DNA of 64,000 bases from Shinella sp. UYSO24 (lineage in GTDB: Bacteria; Pseudomonadota; Alphaproteobacteria; Rhizobiales; Rhizobiaceae), in the NCBI GenBank assembly GCA_902167985.1, contig CABHNZ010000018.1, positions 42,136-106,135 of the forward strand, written 5' to 3'. Below are positions 57,068 through 64,000 of this stretch, in pieces. Within the stretch, counting starts at the first letter, position 1, and every line of letters begins with the position of its first letter. A program made the translations under genes and the position numbers. A model generated the notes under the pieces. It did not search any database and was not told the DNA's origin. It was given only the letters and a program-made list of their open reading frames with translations.

Positions 57068-57208
57068 GTGTGGCCGAAGGTTGTGCCGATCCGGGAAAAA
57101 CTTGAGGGGGCAGATAGAGCCTACTTGCTCCTCAACGAAATCATGGCCCTGTCGCGAGATTGGATGCTGGTGCTTCCTGGCTTGGAGGATATCCGTGTTT
57201 ACGGGTGA
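57068..57208 (+). CDS. Short reading frame after maiA (unrecognised)
   Basis: A 46-residue frame starting with GTG one base after the maiA stop: W-P-K-V-V-P-I-R-E-K-L-E-G-A-D, then Y-L-L-L-N-E-I. It looks like coding sequence by composition but resembles nothing I know, is shorter than most proteins, and overlaps the 3' end of the AraC gene on the other strand. It may be a remnant. Confidence 0.3.
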   Translation: MWPKVVPIREKLEGADRAYLLLNEIMALSRDWMLVLPGLEDIRVYG

Positions 57209-57919
57209 ACGCGCGGGAAAATGCCTCGGCACTGCCGAATCCAACCGCAGCGGCAACGGCCTTGACGCTTCGACCGGCCCGCAATTGTGCACGTCCCAGC
57301 GCAAGCCGCCAATCCGTCAGATAGGAAGCCGGTGGCTGGCCGACAGTCTTGGTAAAACGTCGATGAAACGGCCGCGTTTCATGCCAACGATCCCGGCGAG
57401 ATCCTCAATATGCCAGCGGCGAGCCGGGTCGTCGTGTATTGCTACGAGGCAAGCGTGGAGTTCAAGATGAGCAAGCCCTGCCAGCAGGCCCGCGTTTACA
57501 GTGCCTATCGCCAGGGCCCTGCGGATTGCGAGCACAATTATCACCTCACAAAGTCGCGCATGGATCGTGCCCCCACCGCACTTCCTGTCGATGGTCTCGG
57601 AAACAATCAGATCGGCCAACCCACGCAATTGCGGCTCAACATCCAGACTGAAGCGCAATTCATTCGGCAAGGCGCCCACGAGTGGGTTCAGGCTATCGCC
57701 GAAATCGATAGCCGCAGCGGCCAGTACGATGCCGCTTGCAATTAACGGGTTCGATCGTGGTCGATAGATCAGATGGCTCGGAGCGCCCGCTCCTTCACTA
57801 TCGACAATCAAAAGGTTCGCGTCCTTGCCATTGCCGCCGTATTCGGCGCGAAGCCCGTAAGCTCTAAGGAACGCGGCAAGGCGATCATGTTTTTGTAACG
57901 GCTCCGAACGCTGGATCAT
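57141..57919 (-). CDS. AraC-family regulator with N-terminal cupin (frameshift near 57355)
   Basis: A regulator of about 260 residues. The N-terminal two thirds (M-I-Q-R-S-E-P-L-Q-K-H) form a cupin-like effector domain (A-P-S-H-L-I-Y-R-P, then I-V-L-A-A-A-A-I-D-F-G). The DNA-binding part begins W-H-I-E-D-L-A-G-I-V-G-M-K-R-G-R-F-I-D-V. One base added to the A run at 57354-57357 gives V-F-T-K-T-V-G-Q-P-P-A-S-Y and the second helix-turn-helix (V-A-A-A-V-G-F-G-S-A-E-A-F-S-R-A). It is convergent with maiA and may control the methyltransferase group that starts 77 bases away. Confidence 0.83.
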
Positions 57920-57995
57920 GCATTTCTCAAAATTTCGACCTGCAAACTGGATAATCTCTTATCAGCTGCAATTCCAGCCAAAAAAAACAGTTTGA

Positions 57996-58724
57996 GTGAC
58001 CCTTATGACGGACAGTTCCTCTTCCAAATTCGATCAATCGCGTGCGGATGATTACGGTCGACAGAGCCGCATTGCCTTAGCGGGATACGATGCGTGCCAC
58101 GAGCTCTGTGCCTGCATTCTGGCAGCGTCGGGAATCGAGGCGCAACGCGCGCGCATTCTTGTCGTCGGAGCAGGTGGGACCGCTGGCGAGATCATCGCGG
58201 CAGCCCGACTGGAGCCATCCTGGACTTTCGTCGCGGTCGATCCGTCGCCATTCATGGCAGAGGTAGCACGCACCAATCTCGCGAGTGCGTGCCTGACGGA
58301 GCGCGTTGAATTCATCGACGGCAACCTTGGAGACATCTCAAGCAATGCCTCCTTCGACGCAGCCATCATGATCGGTGTTCTGCATCATCTTCCCGGCGAG
58401 GCGGCAAAACGCGACCTCATGGTTCAATTAGCTCAAAGGCTGAAAGCCGGCGCACCGCTGGTGTTGGCGGGAAACTATCGCGCGTACAGTTCCGAGCCAC
58501 TGATGCTGGCGGCCTGGGCACAACGGTGGCGGATGCACGGGGCCGACACGGGGGAAGTGCGCGCAAAAATGGACAGGATCCTACAGGGGGCCGAGCCACC
58601 ACGATCCGAGGAGGCAGTTGCGTCGCTTCTGTTGGATACCGGGTTTGAAGCGCCCCTGCGCTTCTTCTCAAGCCTATTCTGGGGCGCTTGGTTCACGAAA
58701 CGGACACCCACCCCTTGGGTCTAA
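57996..58724 (+). CDS. SAM-dependent class I methyltransferase
   Basis: A 240-residue methyltransferase; ATG at 57996 or 58005. The Rossmann SAM site is I-L-V-V-G-A-G-G-T-A-G-E-I-I-A-A-A, with the acidic D in V-A-V-D-P-S-P-F-M near 81, and D-A-A-I-M-I-G-V-L-H-H-L-P-G, the post-II motif. Substrate unknown; the fold group methylates small molecules. It leads a three-gene run with a racemase-like and an enolase-superfamily enzyme. Confidence 0.85.
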   Translation: MTLMTDSSSSKFDQSRADDYGRQSRIALAGYDACHELCACILAASGIEAQRARILVVGAGGTAGEIIAAARLEPSWTFVAVDPSPFMAEVARTNLASACLTERVEFIDGNLGDISSNASFDAAIMIGVLHHLPGEAAKRDLMVQLAQRLKAGAPLVLAGNYRAYSSEPLMLAAWAQRWRMHGADTGEVRAKMDRILQGAEPPRSEEAVASLLLDTGFEAPLRFFSSLFWGAWFTKRTPTPWV

Positions 58725-58743
58725 CAAATTGAAAGTACACTTC

Positions 58744-59376
58744 ATGCCCGCAATGTCATCGGTGAATACGAATCCCCCACGAACTCGAAGGGATAAGGCG
58801 ACGCTGCGCGTTTCCTTTCTCCACACAATCCCAGCCAACCAAGCGCTGTTTGACGAAGCCGCGATCTCGATGGGATTATCTGCCGGGAACATTCGGCACG
58901 AGTTGCGACCAGAGCTCCGAGAGGCTGCGGAGGCCCGTGGCGGATTGACGGATGATCTAGAGTCACAGGTAGTCGATAATCTCTTGGCCTTGGCATCGAC
59001 CTGCGATGTCGTCGTCCTGACATGTGCGACGCTTGGGCCGGCGGCTGACGGGCTTCAAAATTCCTCTGTGCCGATTATAAGGGCCGATGTCGCTTTGGCA
59101 CGTCTCGCATCGGCTATAGGTGGCAGGATATCCGTCCTGTGCGCAGCCGAGTCGGCTCTTTTGTCTGTTGAACGAATCTACAGCGAGGAGGCGAAGGCGA
59201 TTGCCGCCCAAGCGACGGTCGTTCATCTGCCGTATGTGTGGGCGCTATTTCAAGCAGGAGAGCGGGACGCATGTTTCGCCGCAATTGCCTCGGCGGCGAC
59301 CGCCGAATATCGTGCGGGTGCTGATATTGTCACCTTCGCCCATCCATGGATGGCGCCCGCAACAAACTCAATTTAG
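58744..59376 (+). CDS. Aspartate/glutamate racemase-superfamily protein
   Basis: A 210-residue protein. The first catalytic Cys is in V-V-V-L-T-C-A-T-L-G-P-A near 103. The second conserved position (usually a Cys in the C-terminal half) reads V-T-F-A-H-P-W-M-A-P-A and has no Cys. The protein may be a one-Cys variant such as a maleate isomerase-like, decarboxylase-like or lyase form. H-T-I-P-A-N-Q-A-L-F is the N-terminal substrate loop. It lies 20 bases after the methyltransferase and 130 before the enolase-superfamily gene. Confidence 0.78.
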   Translation: MPAMSSVNTNPPRTRRDKATLRVSFLHTIPANQALFDEAAISMGLSAGNIRHELRPELREAAEARGGLTDDLESQVVDNLLALASTCDVVVLTCATLGPAADGLQNSSVPIIRADVALARLASAIGGRISVLCAAESALLSVERIYSEEAKAIAAQATVVHLPYVWALFQAGERDACFAAIASAATAEYRAGADIVTFAHPWMAPATNSI

Positions 59377-59508
59377 AAGGCAGCCGCCCGCTCGATATCC
59401 CGAGTGCGTCGCTGGAGCTTGCCGTGCAGCGTGGTTTGGAAGCTCAATTCTCTATTCTATGACTTTGAAAATGCTTCCCTTGACCGCACCTCGTCACAGG
59501 AGTCGCCA

Positions 59509-60659
59509 TTGAAAATCGTCGGCATCAGAGATCGTTTGATCCCGATCTCGCGATATGAGGATACCGACCTTACGACAAGTGTCGTCGCCGTCGAAACCGA
59601 TATCATTCGCGGGGGTCGTCCGGTGACGGGCTATGGCTACGCGTCCGTCGGCCGTTTCGGCCAGAGCGGATTAATCCGCGAACGGTTTGCTCCCCGCCTA
59701 TTGAAGGCACGTCCCGACATGATGGTAGGTGACGACGGCAATCTCGACCCGTTCGCTACCTGGAAGATAATGATGGCTGGCGAAAAGGCGGGAGGTCACG
59801 GTGAACGCTGCGTTGCCGTTGGGGCGTTGGACATGGCGATCTGGGACGCTGCTTCCAAGATCGCCGGCGTTCCGCTCTTCCAGTATATTGCAAACGCCTC
59901 AGTCGGGACGTTCCTGCCGCGCCCCGCGTCCGTGTCTATGCTTCAGGCGGCTATCTTTACCCAAGGGACGACGTATCCAGATTATCCGATGAAATCCGCC
60001 GCTTCGTCGATCTCGGCTATCAACAGGTCAAGATAAAGATCGGACAGGTCGATCTAGCGCGGGATCAACATCGCATCGAAGCCGCAGTTCGCCAGCTGTC
60101 GGGTTCCGAGAATCTATCCGTTGATTCAATGAACGCCTACGATCCGGCACAAAGCGTTCGAGCGGCTACGATGCTGGCGCGGTTCAGGCTGAGATGGTTC
60201 GAAGATGCTTGCGACCCACTGGATTTCGTCACGCAGTCGCATTTGACCGAATTCTATGACAGTCCTCTCGCGGCTGGCGAAGCCTTGTTCTCGTTATCGG
60301 AAGCAAAATTGCTTGAGAAGCATGGTGGTTTGCGATCCGGCAGGGACGTTCTCGTCTTCGATCCTGTGCACTGCTATGGCTTACCCGGGTATCTGCAGAT
60401 TGTTGACTTTTTCATAGCGGCCGGCTGGGCACCCCGAGCCTTTTGGCCTCACGGCGGGCATCTCTTTGCCTTACATGTGGCTGCCGCGCTCGGTTTGGCG
60501 GGAGCCGAAGTGACACCCTTCGCATTCTATCCCTTCAACGGTCTCTTCCAAGGTGCGGCCATCACCGAAAGCGTTTCGAATCTTCCCGATATTCCAGGTA
60601 TCGGCTTTGAATTGGCAGCGCCGGCGTATCAAGAATTGAGTTCATTGTCCGATGCGTAG
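59509..60659 (+). CDS. Enolase-superfamily enzyme, mandelate racemase/sugar-acid dehydratase type (frameshift near 59924)
   Basis: About 384 residues starting at TTG 59509 with AGGAG 7 bases upstream. It has D-R-L-I-P-I-S-R, V-G-A-L-D-M-A-I-W-D-A-A-S-K, and after one C is added at 59922-59925, V-R-V-Y-A-S-G-G-Y-L-Y. V-K-I-K-I-G-Q holds the Lys-x-Lys acid/base motif. The metal ligands follow in S-V-D-S-M-N-A (Asp), R-W-F-E-D-A-C-D (Glu) and G-E-A-L-F; the H in H-G-G-H-L-F-A-L-H-V-A is the partner base. This points to a mandelate-racemase-subgroup dehydratase or racemase of a hydroxy acid. Confidence 0.82.
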
Positions 60660-60961
60660 GTCGTCCGACACTATAAGCATGTCATTCGGACAAATGGGCT
60701 ATCGAGGAGCAGGATGGCTGGCTGGCGCTCCGCGGCGCGTTGTTTGCGAACTGGCCTGCGAACGCCTGGAAAGAGTCCGGCAGGGACTAATCGGGGTCGA
60801 CCAGCACATGGTCCACGGTGCCGATGTCGTTTCCAAAGACAAACTCGTTCGAGTTCCATAAATTGGATTATGCAATATGTTATATCATAACGAGTCACTA
60901 ATGAATCCACCCCGCTGGTACCACTGTCGATAAAGCGGCAGACCGGATTGCGGAGATTTGG
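60660..60961. other. Intergenic region before the luxR-type gene
   Basis: About 300 bases. GTTAT-ATC-ATAAC (60879-60891) is a clear inverted repeat, 70 bases before the regulator start, in an AT-rich stretch that could hold the promoter. A second short one, CTCG-TT-CGAG, lies at 60844-60853. Neither resembles the known lux or tra box well. Confidence 0.4.
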
Positions 60962-61708
60962 ATGATATTACAGATACGAGATAAATTTCAGAACCTTACC
61001 CTCGAAATACAAAATGCCCAAAGTGTTGATAACGCCTTGAGCATTCTTGAAGTGGCGTACGGGATTGACTTCTCTACCTACCATCTAGCTATGACAATTG
61101 CAGACGTGGTCGATACGCCGTATGTCCGCACCACCTATCGTGATGCCTGGGTTGCTCGCTACCTGCTGCGAGGCTACGTGAAAGTCGATCCGATCGTCCG
61201 CGAAGGTTTCATCCGGCAAATGCCGTTCGACTGGCGCGAGGTCGAGGTTCCACAGGCGGCCCATGACTTTCTGCTCGACGCACAGGAACACGGCGTCGGA
61301 GCCAATGGATATTCCATTCCCATTGTCGACAAGAAGCGCCGTGCTCTCTTTTCCCTGAACTCCAGAATGCCCGCCAGCGAGTGGAGCAACCTCGTCCAGG
61401 CCTACAGCCCCGAGTGGCTTGAACTCGCATTTCTGATCCACAGAAAAGCAGTGTTTGAACTTCACGGCGAGGACGATCCGATTCCCCAGCTTGGTCCGCG
61501 CGAAAAAGAGTGCCTTCATTGGTCGGCCCTTGGTAAAACCAACGATGAGATCGCTGTGATCCTAGGCCTCTCGATGCATACGACGCAACGGTATCTGATG
61601 TCGGCACGCCACAAGCTCGGTGCTGCGTCGACCACAGCGGCGGCCGCCCTTGCGATACAGCTGCGCCTGATAAACCCATATGGCAATACGCAGGATTTGG
61701 GGAGCTGA
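60962..61708 (+). CDS. cinR: LuxR-type quorum-sensing regulator, CinR-like
   Basis: A 248-residue regulator. The acyl-homoserine-lactone pocket region has A-W-V-A-R-Y-L-L-R-G-Y-V-K-V-D-P-I-V (W, Y, D and P of LuxR proteins), F-D-W-R-E-V (W) and G-A-N-G-Y-S-I-P-I (G). The C-terminal helix-turn-helix has L-G-P-R-E-K-E-C-L-H-W-S-A-L-G-K-T-N-D-E-I-A-V-I-L-G. The fine detail (E-L-A-F-L-I-H-R-K-A-V-F-E-L-H-G) matches the CinR branch of rhizobia rather than TraR. It should activate cinI 66 bases downstream when AHL builds up. Confidence 0.9.
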   Translation: MILQIRDKFQNLTLEIQNAQSVDNALSILEVAYGIDFSTYHLAMTIADVVDTPYVRTTYRDAWVARYLLRGYVKVDPIVREGFIRQMPFDWREVEVPQAAHDFLLDAQEHGVGANGYSIPIVDKKRRALFSLNSRMPASEWSNLVQAYSPEWLELAFLIHRKAVFELHGEDDPIPQLGPREKECLHWSALGKTNDEIAVILGLSMHTTQRYLMSARHKLGAASTTAAAALAIQLRLINPYGNTQDLGS

Positions 61709-61774
61709 TTCCCGAATATTTCGTGCGCGCGGATCCTGTAGCACGCTGCCTCTCGTCAATCTTTGGAGGCAAGC

Positions 61775-62440
61775 ATGTACCTGCTTATTCAAGCGCACGA
61801 ATATCACAAACATAACAAACTGCTCGATCAGTCATTCCGGCTGAGGAAGCGAGTGTTCGCAGACCGGCTCGGTTGGGAGGTGTGCGTGTCTGGCGATCGC
61901 GAGCGGGATCGCTATGACGACCTTCACCCTGCCTATCTGCTGTGGTGCGACGAAGATCGAAGTCACCTCTATGGCTCGGTTCGGCTCATGCCCACGACGG
62001 GTCCGACGCTTCTCTATGACGTCTTCCGAGAAACATTTCCTGACGCGTGCGACCTCATCGCGCCTGGAATCTGGGAAGGCACGCGAATGTGCATCGATGA
62101 GGATGCGATCGATCGAGATTTTCCCGACATGCGGCCGGATAAAGCATTTTGCTTGCTGCTTCTGGCCTTATGCGAAGCTGCGCTCGCCAATGGCATTCAT
62201 ACCATGATCTCGAATTACGAGCCGCATATGCGGCGTGTTTATCAAAAAGCCGGCGCCGAACTCGATGAACTCGGCCGTTCCGATGGTTACGGCCGTTACC
62301 CGGTCTGCTGCGGCGCCTTCGAGGTTTCGCACCGCGTTCTGACTGCTATGCGCGACAGACTCCAGATGGACGACCCGCTTTTTTACCGACCAATGTTTCC
62401 ATCGCGCCTCGCCGCTGGGCCGGCATTGCAACTTGCTTGA
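61775..62440 (+). CDS. cinI: LuxI-type N-acyl-homoserine lactone synthase, CinI-like
   Basis: A 221-residue synthase, chosen from ATG 61775 with GGAGG 6 bases upstream. Conserved positions are visible: R-L-R-K-R-V-F-A-D-R-L-G-W-E-V, E-R-D-R-Y-D-D-L, G-S-V-R-L-M-P-T-T-G-P, W-E-G-T-R-M-C-I-D and S-N-Y-E-P-H-M-R-R-V-Y. This matches the CinI type, which makes long-chain 3-hydroxy acyl-HSL in Rhizobium. The exact acyl chain cannot be read from sequence. A dyad CGTGC...GCACG lies before the gene, but its spacing is loose for a lux box. Confidence 0.9.
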   Translation: MYLLIQAHEYHKHNKLLDQSFRLRKRVFADRLGWEVCVSGDRERDRYDDLHPAYLLWCDEDRSHLYGSVRLMPTTGPTLLYDVFRETFPDACDLIAPGIWEGTRMCIDEDAIDRDFPDMRPDKAFCLLLLALCEAALANGIHTMISNYEPHMRRVYQKAGAELDELGRSDGYGRYPVCCGAFEVSHRVLTAMRDRLQMDDPLFYRPMFPSRLAAGPALQLA

Positions 62441-62461
62441 ACAGGCAACCTGGTAGTTCTA

Positions 62462-62938
62462 ATGACCAAACACATTTCAGAAACGATAGTCTGGGTCGCC
62501 GACGCGGCCCGGGTCGCCGGAATACTATGCGGCTCGCTCCGTGATTGCGCCCTTTCGATCCACACGAATCGCACTGACCACGTTCTGAACTTTGGTGAAG
62601 GCGAGGCGATGGTCAAGCCGAGGGTCTGCGGCCTCCATCTCCGCGTGGAGGCGGACGATCTCGCAACATTCCTTGGGATCCGATCCTTGCTGCAAGTGGC
62701 GCTATCCCGGGCTTCGAATGATCAGTCTGGCCACGTCGAATGGCATCCAGCCGTCGACGAGCTTGCGGACGTCATCGGTCGGCGGACGGGCCGCATGGGC
62801 GGATCGCTGACGACCGTGCCCGTTCATCCGGAGAACATGGGTGGGATCAATGCTTTATCCCGAGCTGGTGCGTGCTCACAACCTGGCGCGTCTGTCGGAG
62901 GGACGGGCCTTGCAGCGCGCCGGCGCGATCCTGGATGA
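62462..62938 (+). CDS. DUF2218-like protein with unusual C-terminal tail
   Basis: A 158-residue frame starting M-T-K-H-I-S-E-T-I-V-W, 21 bases after cinI. Residues about 10-95 look like DUF2218 (A-A-R-V-A-G-I-L-C-G-S-L-R-D, then R-V-C-G-L-H-L-R-V-E-A-D-D and H-V-E-W-H-P-A). The last 60 residues are low-complexity and overlap the 3' end of the traA gene on the other strand, so the true end may be near 62760 and the tail a read-through. In R. leguminosarum a different small gene, cinS, follows cinI; here this protein is in that place. Confidence 0.6.
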   Translation: MTKHISETIVWVADAARVAGILCGSLRDCALSIHTNRTDHVLNFGEGEAMVKPRVCGLHLRVEADDLATFLGIRSLLQVALSRASNDQSGHVEWHPAVDELADVIGRRTGRMGGSLTTVPVHPENMGGINALSRAGACSQPGASVGGTGLAARRRDPG

Positions 62939-64000
62939 GCTTGAGAGAAGCAGCTTGCTCGGGTGTTATCCCAAGGGAAGATCCGAGCTTGGCGAAATTC
63001 TCCTCTTTCAGGGCAGATCTATCAGCCGCTGACAGACGTTTTGTCATTGCCAGCGTGATCTTCTCGAACTCGCGGTGGACCGCTGGATCTCGATTCAGAC
63101 GGCGGACCTGCTCCTGATCAGTCCCCACCATCAAGGCGGCGAGTTCTTTCGATGGTCTGGGAACTTCCACCCTTTGGCGTGCCTGCTCCTCGAGGTGGCG
63201 AAGGTTGATCTGATGCCGCTCGAAGTCGACCGCCATCCCATAATCAACCAATGCCGCCGCGAGCTGCGGAGCGTGTGCCTCGGCTGTCTGGCGGGCCGGA
63301 CTTGGTCCCTTTAACCATGTCCGCCCCTCCCCGGCCATTTCACCGAGGAGCCCCTCGCGCATGTCATCGCCGGCGGCCGCGCCGCTCTGCGCACCGGTGA
63401 TCCGATCGACCGAGGCCGAGACTGCCTGACTGTTGCCGAACACCAGCCGGGACAGATTGTCGATCTCGGCCCGCTTGACGGCAAGCCGCGAAGACACACG
63501 CAGCCGATCCGCGATCTCGCTCTCCGACAGATCGGGCAGGTTCCGCGCCGGAACGAGGACGTCGGATCGAACCGCGCTCCGTTCCCGCGCGCGGCCCGCT
63601 CCAAGACTACGCTCGTTGGCGGCAATACCACGAACAAGCTCGCCGACATCGTGTCGTCCTTCGGCGTCGAGGCGATCGTGCCGCGCCGTCTCGGTTAGGA
63701 TAGACTCCATCATAGTTTTGGCTCGTGCCCGGTTTTCCAGATCGGCTGTCCGTAACCGCAGGTCGTCGCGCAACGCACGGACCGGCTCTCCCTTTCCATC
63801 CACGATCACGGTGGCTATCGCCGTACGCTCCGCAATGGCTATGTTGCGCTCGAGTCGCTCGCGAACCCGAGCAATTGCCGTCGCATATCCCGGCTCAACC
63901 ACCTCAGACATGGCGGCATCCGCCGATATGTTCCCGGAAGCAATGGCATTGGCGGCGCGAGCAAGCGTCGCGCGCATTCCGGCGGCCTCAAGCCATGAGT
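62847..64000 (-). CDS. traA: Conjugal transfer relaxase TraA, C-terminal part (partial)
   Basis: The frame runs off the right edge; about 384 residues of the C-terminal region are visible and it ends at 62847. They match the tail of rhizobial Ti-type TraA: R-L-E-R-N-I-A-I-A-E-R-T-A, A-T-V-I-V-D-G-K-G-E-P-V and D-V-L-V-P-A-R-N-L-P-D-L-S-E-S-E. This tail often carries a secretion signal for the type IV machinery. The relaxase and helicase domains lie outside. Its presence shows that the replicon is, or was, conjugative. It is convergent with the cinI-DUF2218 unit. Confidence 0.82.
   Translation of the reverse strand, partial: SWLEAAGMRATLARAANAIASGNISADAAMSEVVEPGYATAIARVRERLERNIAIAERTAIATVIVDGKGEPVRALRDDLRLRTADLENRARAKTMMESILTETARHDRLDAEGRHDVGELVRGIAANERSLGAGRARERSAVRSDVLVPARNLPDLSESEIADRLRVSSRLAVKRAEIDNLSRLVFGNSQAVSASVDRITGAQSGAAAGDDMREGLLGEMAGEGRTWLKGPSPARQTAEAHAPQLAAALVDYGMAVDFERHQINLRHLEEQARQRVEVPRPSKELAALMVGTDQEQVRRLNRDPAVHREFEKITLAMTKRLSAADRSALKEENFAKLGSSLGITPEQAASLKLIQDRAGALQGPSLRQTRQVVSTHQLGIKH

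Noticed and set aside
61720..61775. lux/tra box before cinI (CGTGC...GCACG)
   Set aside because: The arms are only 5 bases and 14 bases apart, longer than the normal 18-20 base dyad, so I mention it but do not annotate it.

Overview
The window is about 64 kb of high-GC alphaproteobacterial DNA, most consistent with an accessory replicon or genomic island of a Rhizobium/Agrobacterium-type bacterium. The evidence is family content: a ROSE-type thermometer on an hsp20 gene, DUF982, DUF4112 and LigD, an HWE-type histidine kinase, a CinR/CinI-type quorum-sensing pair, MctP, and the C-terminal part of a rhizobial TraA relaxase at the right edge. No rRNA, tRNA, CRISPR array or replication origin was seen.

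Layout. 1-6.2 kb: histidine kinase tail, broken DNA ligase, hsp20 with two small genes, then DUF4112 and ligD on the other strand. 6.2-9.7 kb: TonB-dependent receptor and a GntR/FCD regulator. 10-23.6 kb: two AaeA/AaeX/AaeB-like efflux modules (membrane fusion protein, DUF1656, FUSC) around regulators (AraC, MocR, TetR), hydrolases, a VOC protein, a cupin, an epimerase and a tautomerase. 23.8-43.6 kb: many small regulator-plus-enzyme units (LysR, HxlR or AraC beside MFS transporters, an EthD protein, SDR, NmrA, a flavin oxidoreductase, GST), one IS5-family element, and decayed duplicate pieces. 43.6-48.2 kb: a leuA-like operon with a candidate attenuator, a beta-hydroxyacid dehydrogenase, a DapF-like epimerase and a LysE-type exporter. 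48.4-57.9 kb: TetR, GSTs, LysR, SugE, then pdhA, a DUF3311 gene, mctP, a free-standing adenylation enzyme, NUDIX, maiA and AraC. 58-60.7 kb: methyltransferase, Asp/Glu racemase-like protein and enolase-superfamily enzyme. 60.9-64 kb: cinR-cinI-like genes, a DUF2218-like gene and the traA end.

How the parts may work together. Most of the region looks like a detoxification, efflux and small-molecule conversion repertoire arranged as divergent regulator/target pairs. Several pairs have visible palindromes between them. One palindrome, AGGATCATCCTA, lies upstream of both the TonB receptor and the second FUSC efflux operon, with a partial match before the GntR gene, which suggests one regulon.

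A striking general feature is that more than 25 genes read perfectly except for one missing base, nearly always restorable by lengthening a short run of identical bases. The affected genes otherwise keep their motifs and lengths. Inference: many of these 'broken' genes are probably intact in the organism and the deletions come from the assembly, although true decay cannot be excluded. Other genes (ligase remnant, LysR and EthD copies at 40 kb, truncated AraC and GST at 42 kb, hydrolase stub at 20.2 kb) are damaged in ways a base deletion does not explain.
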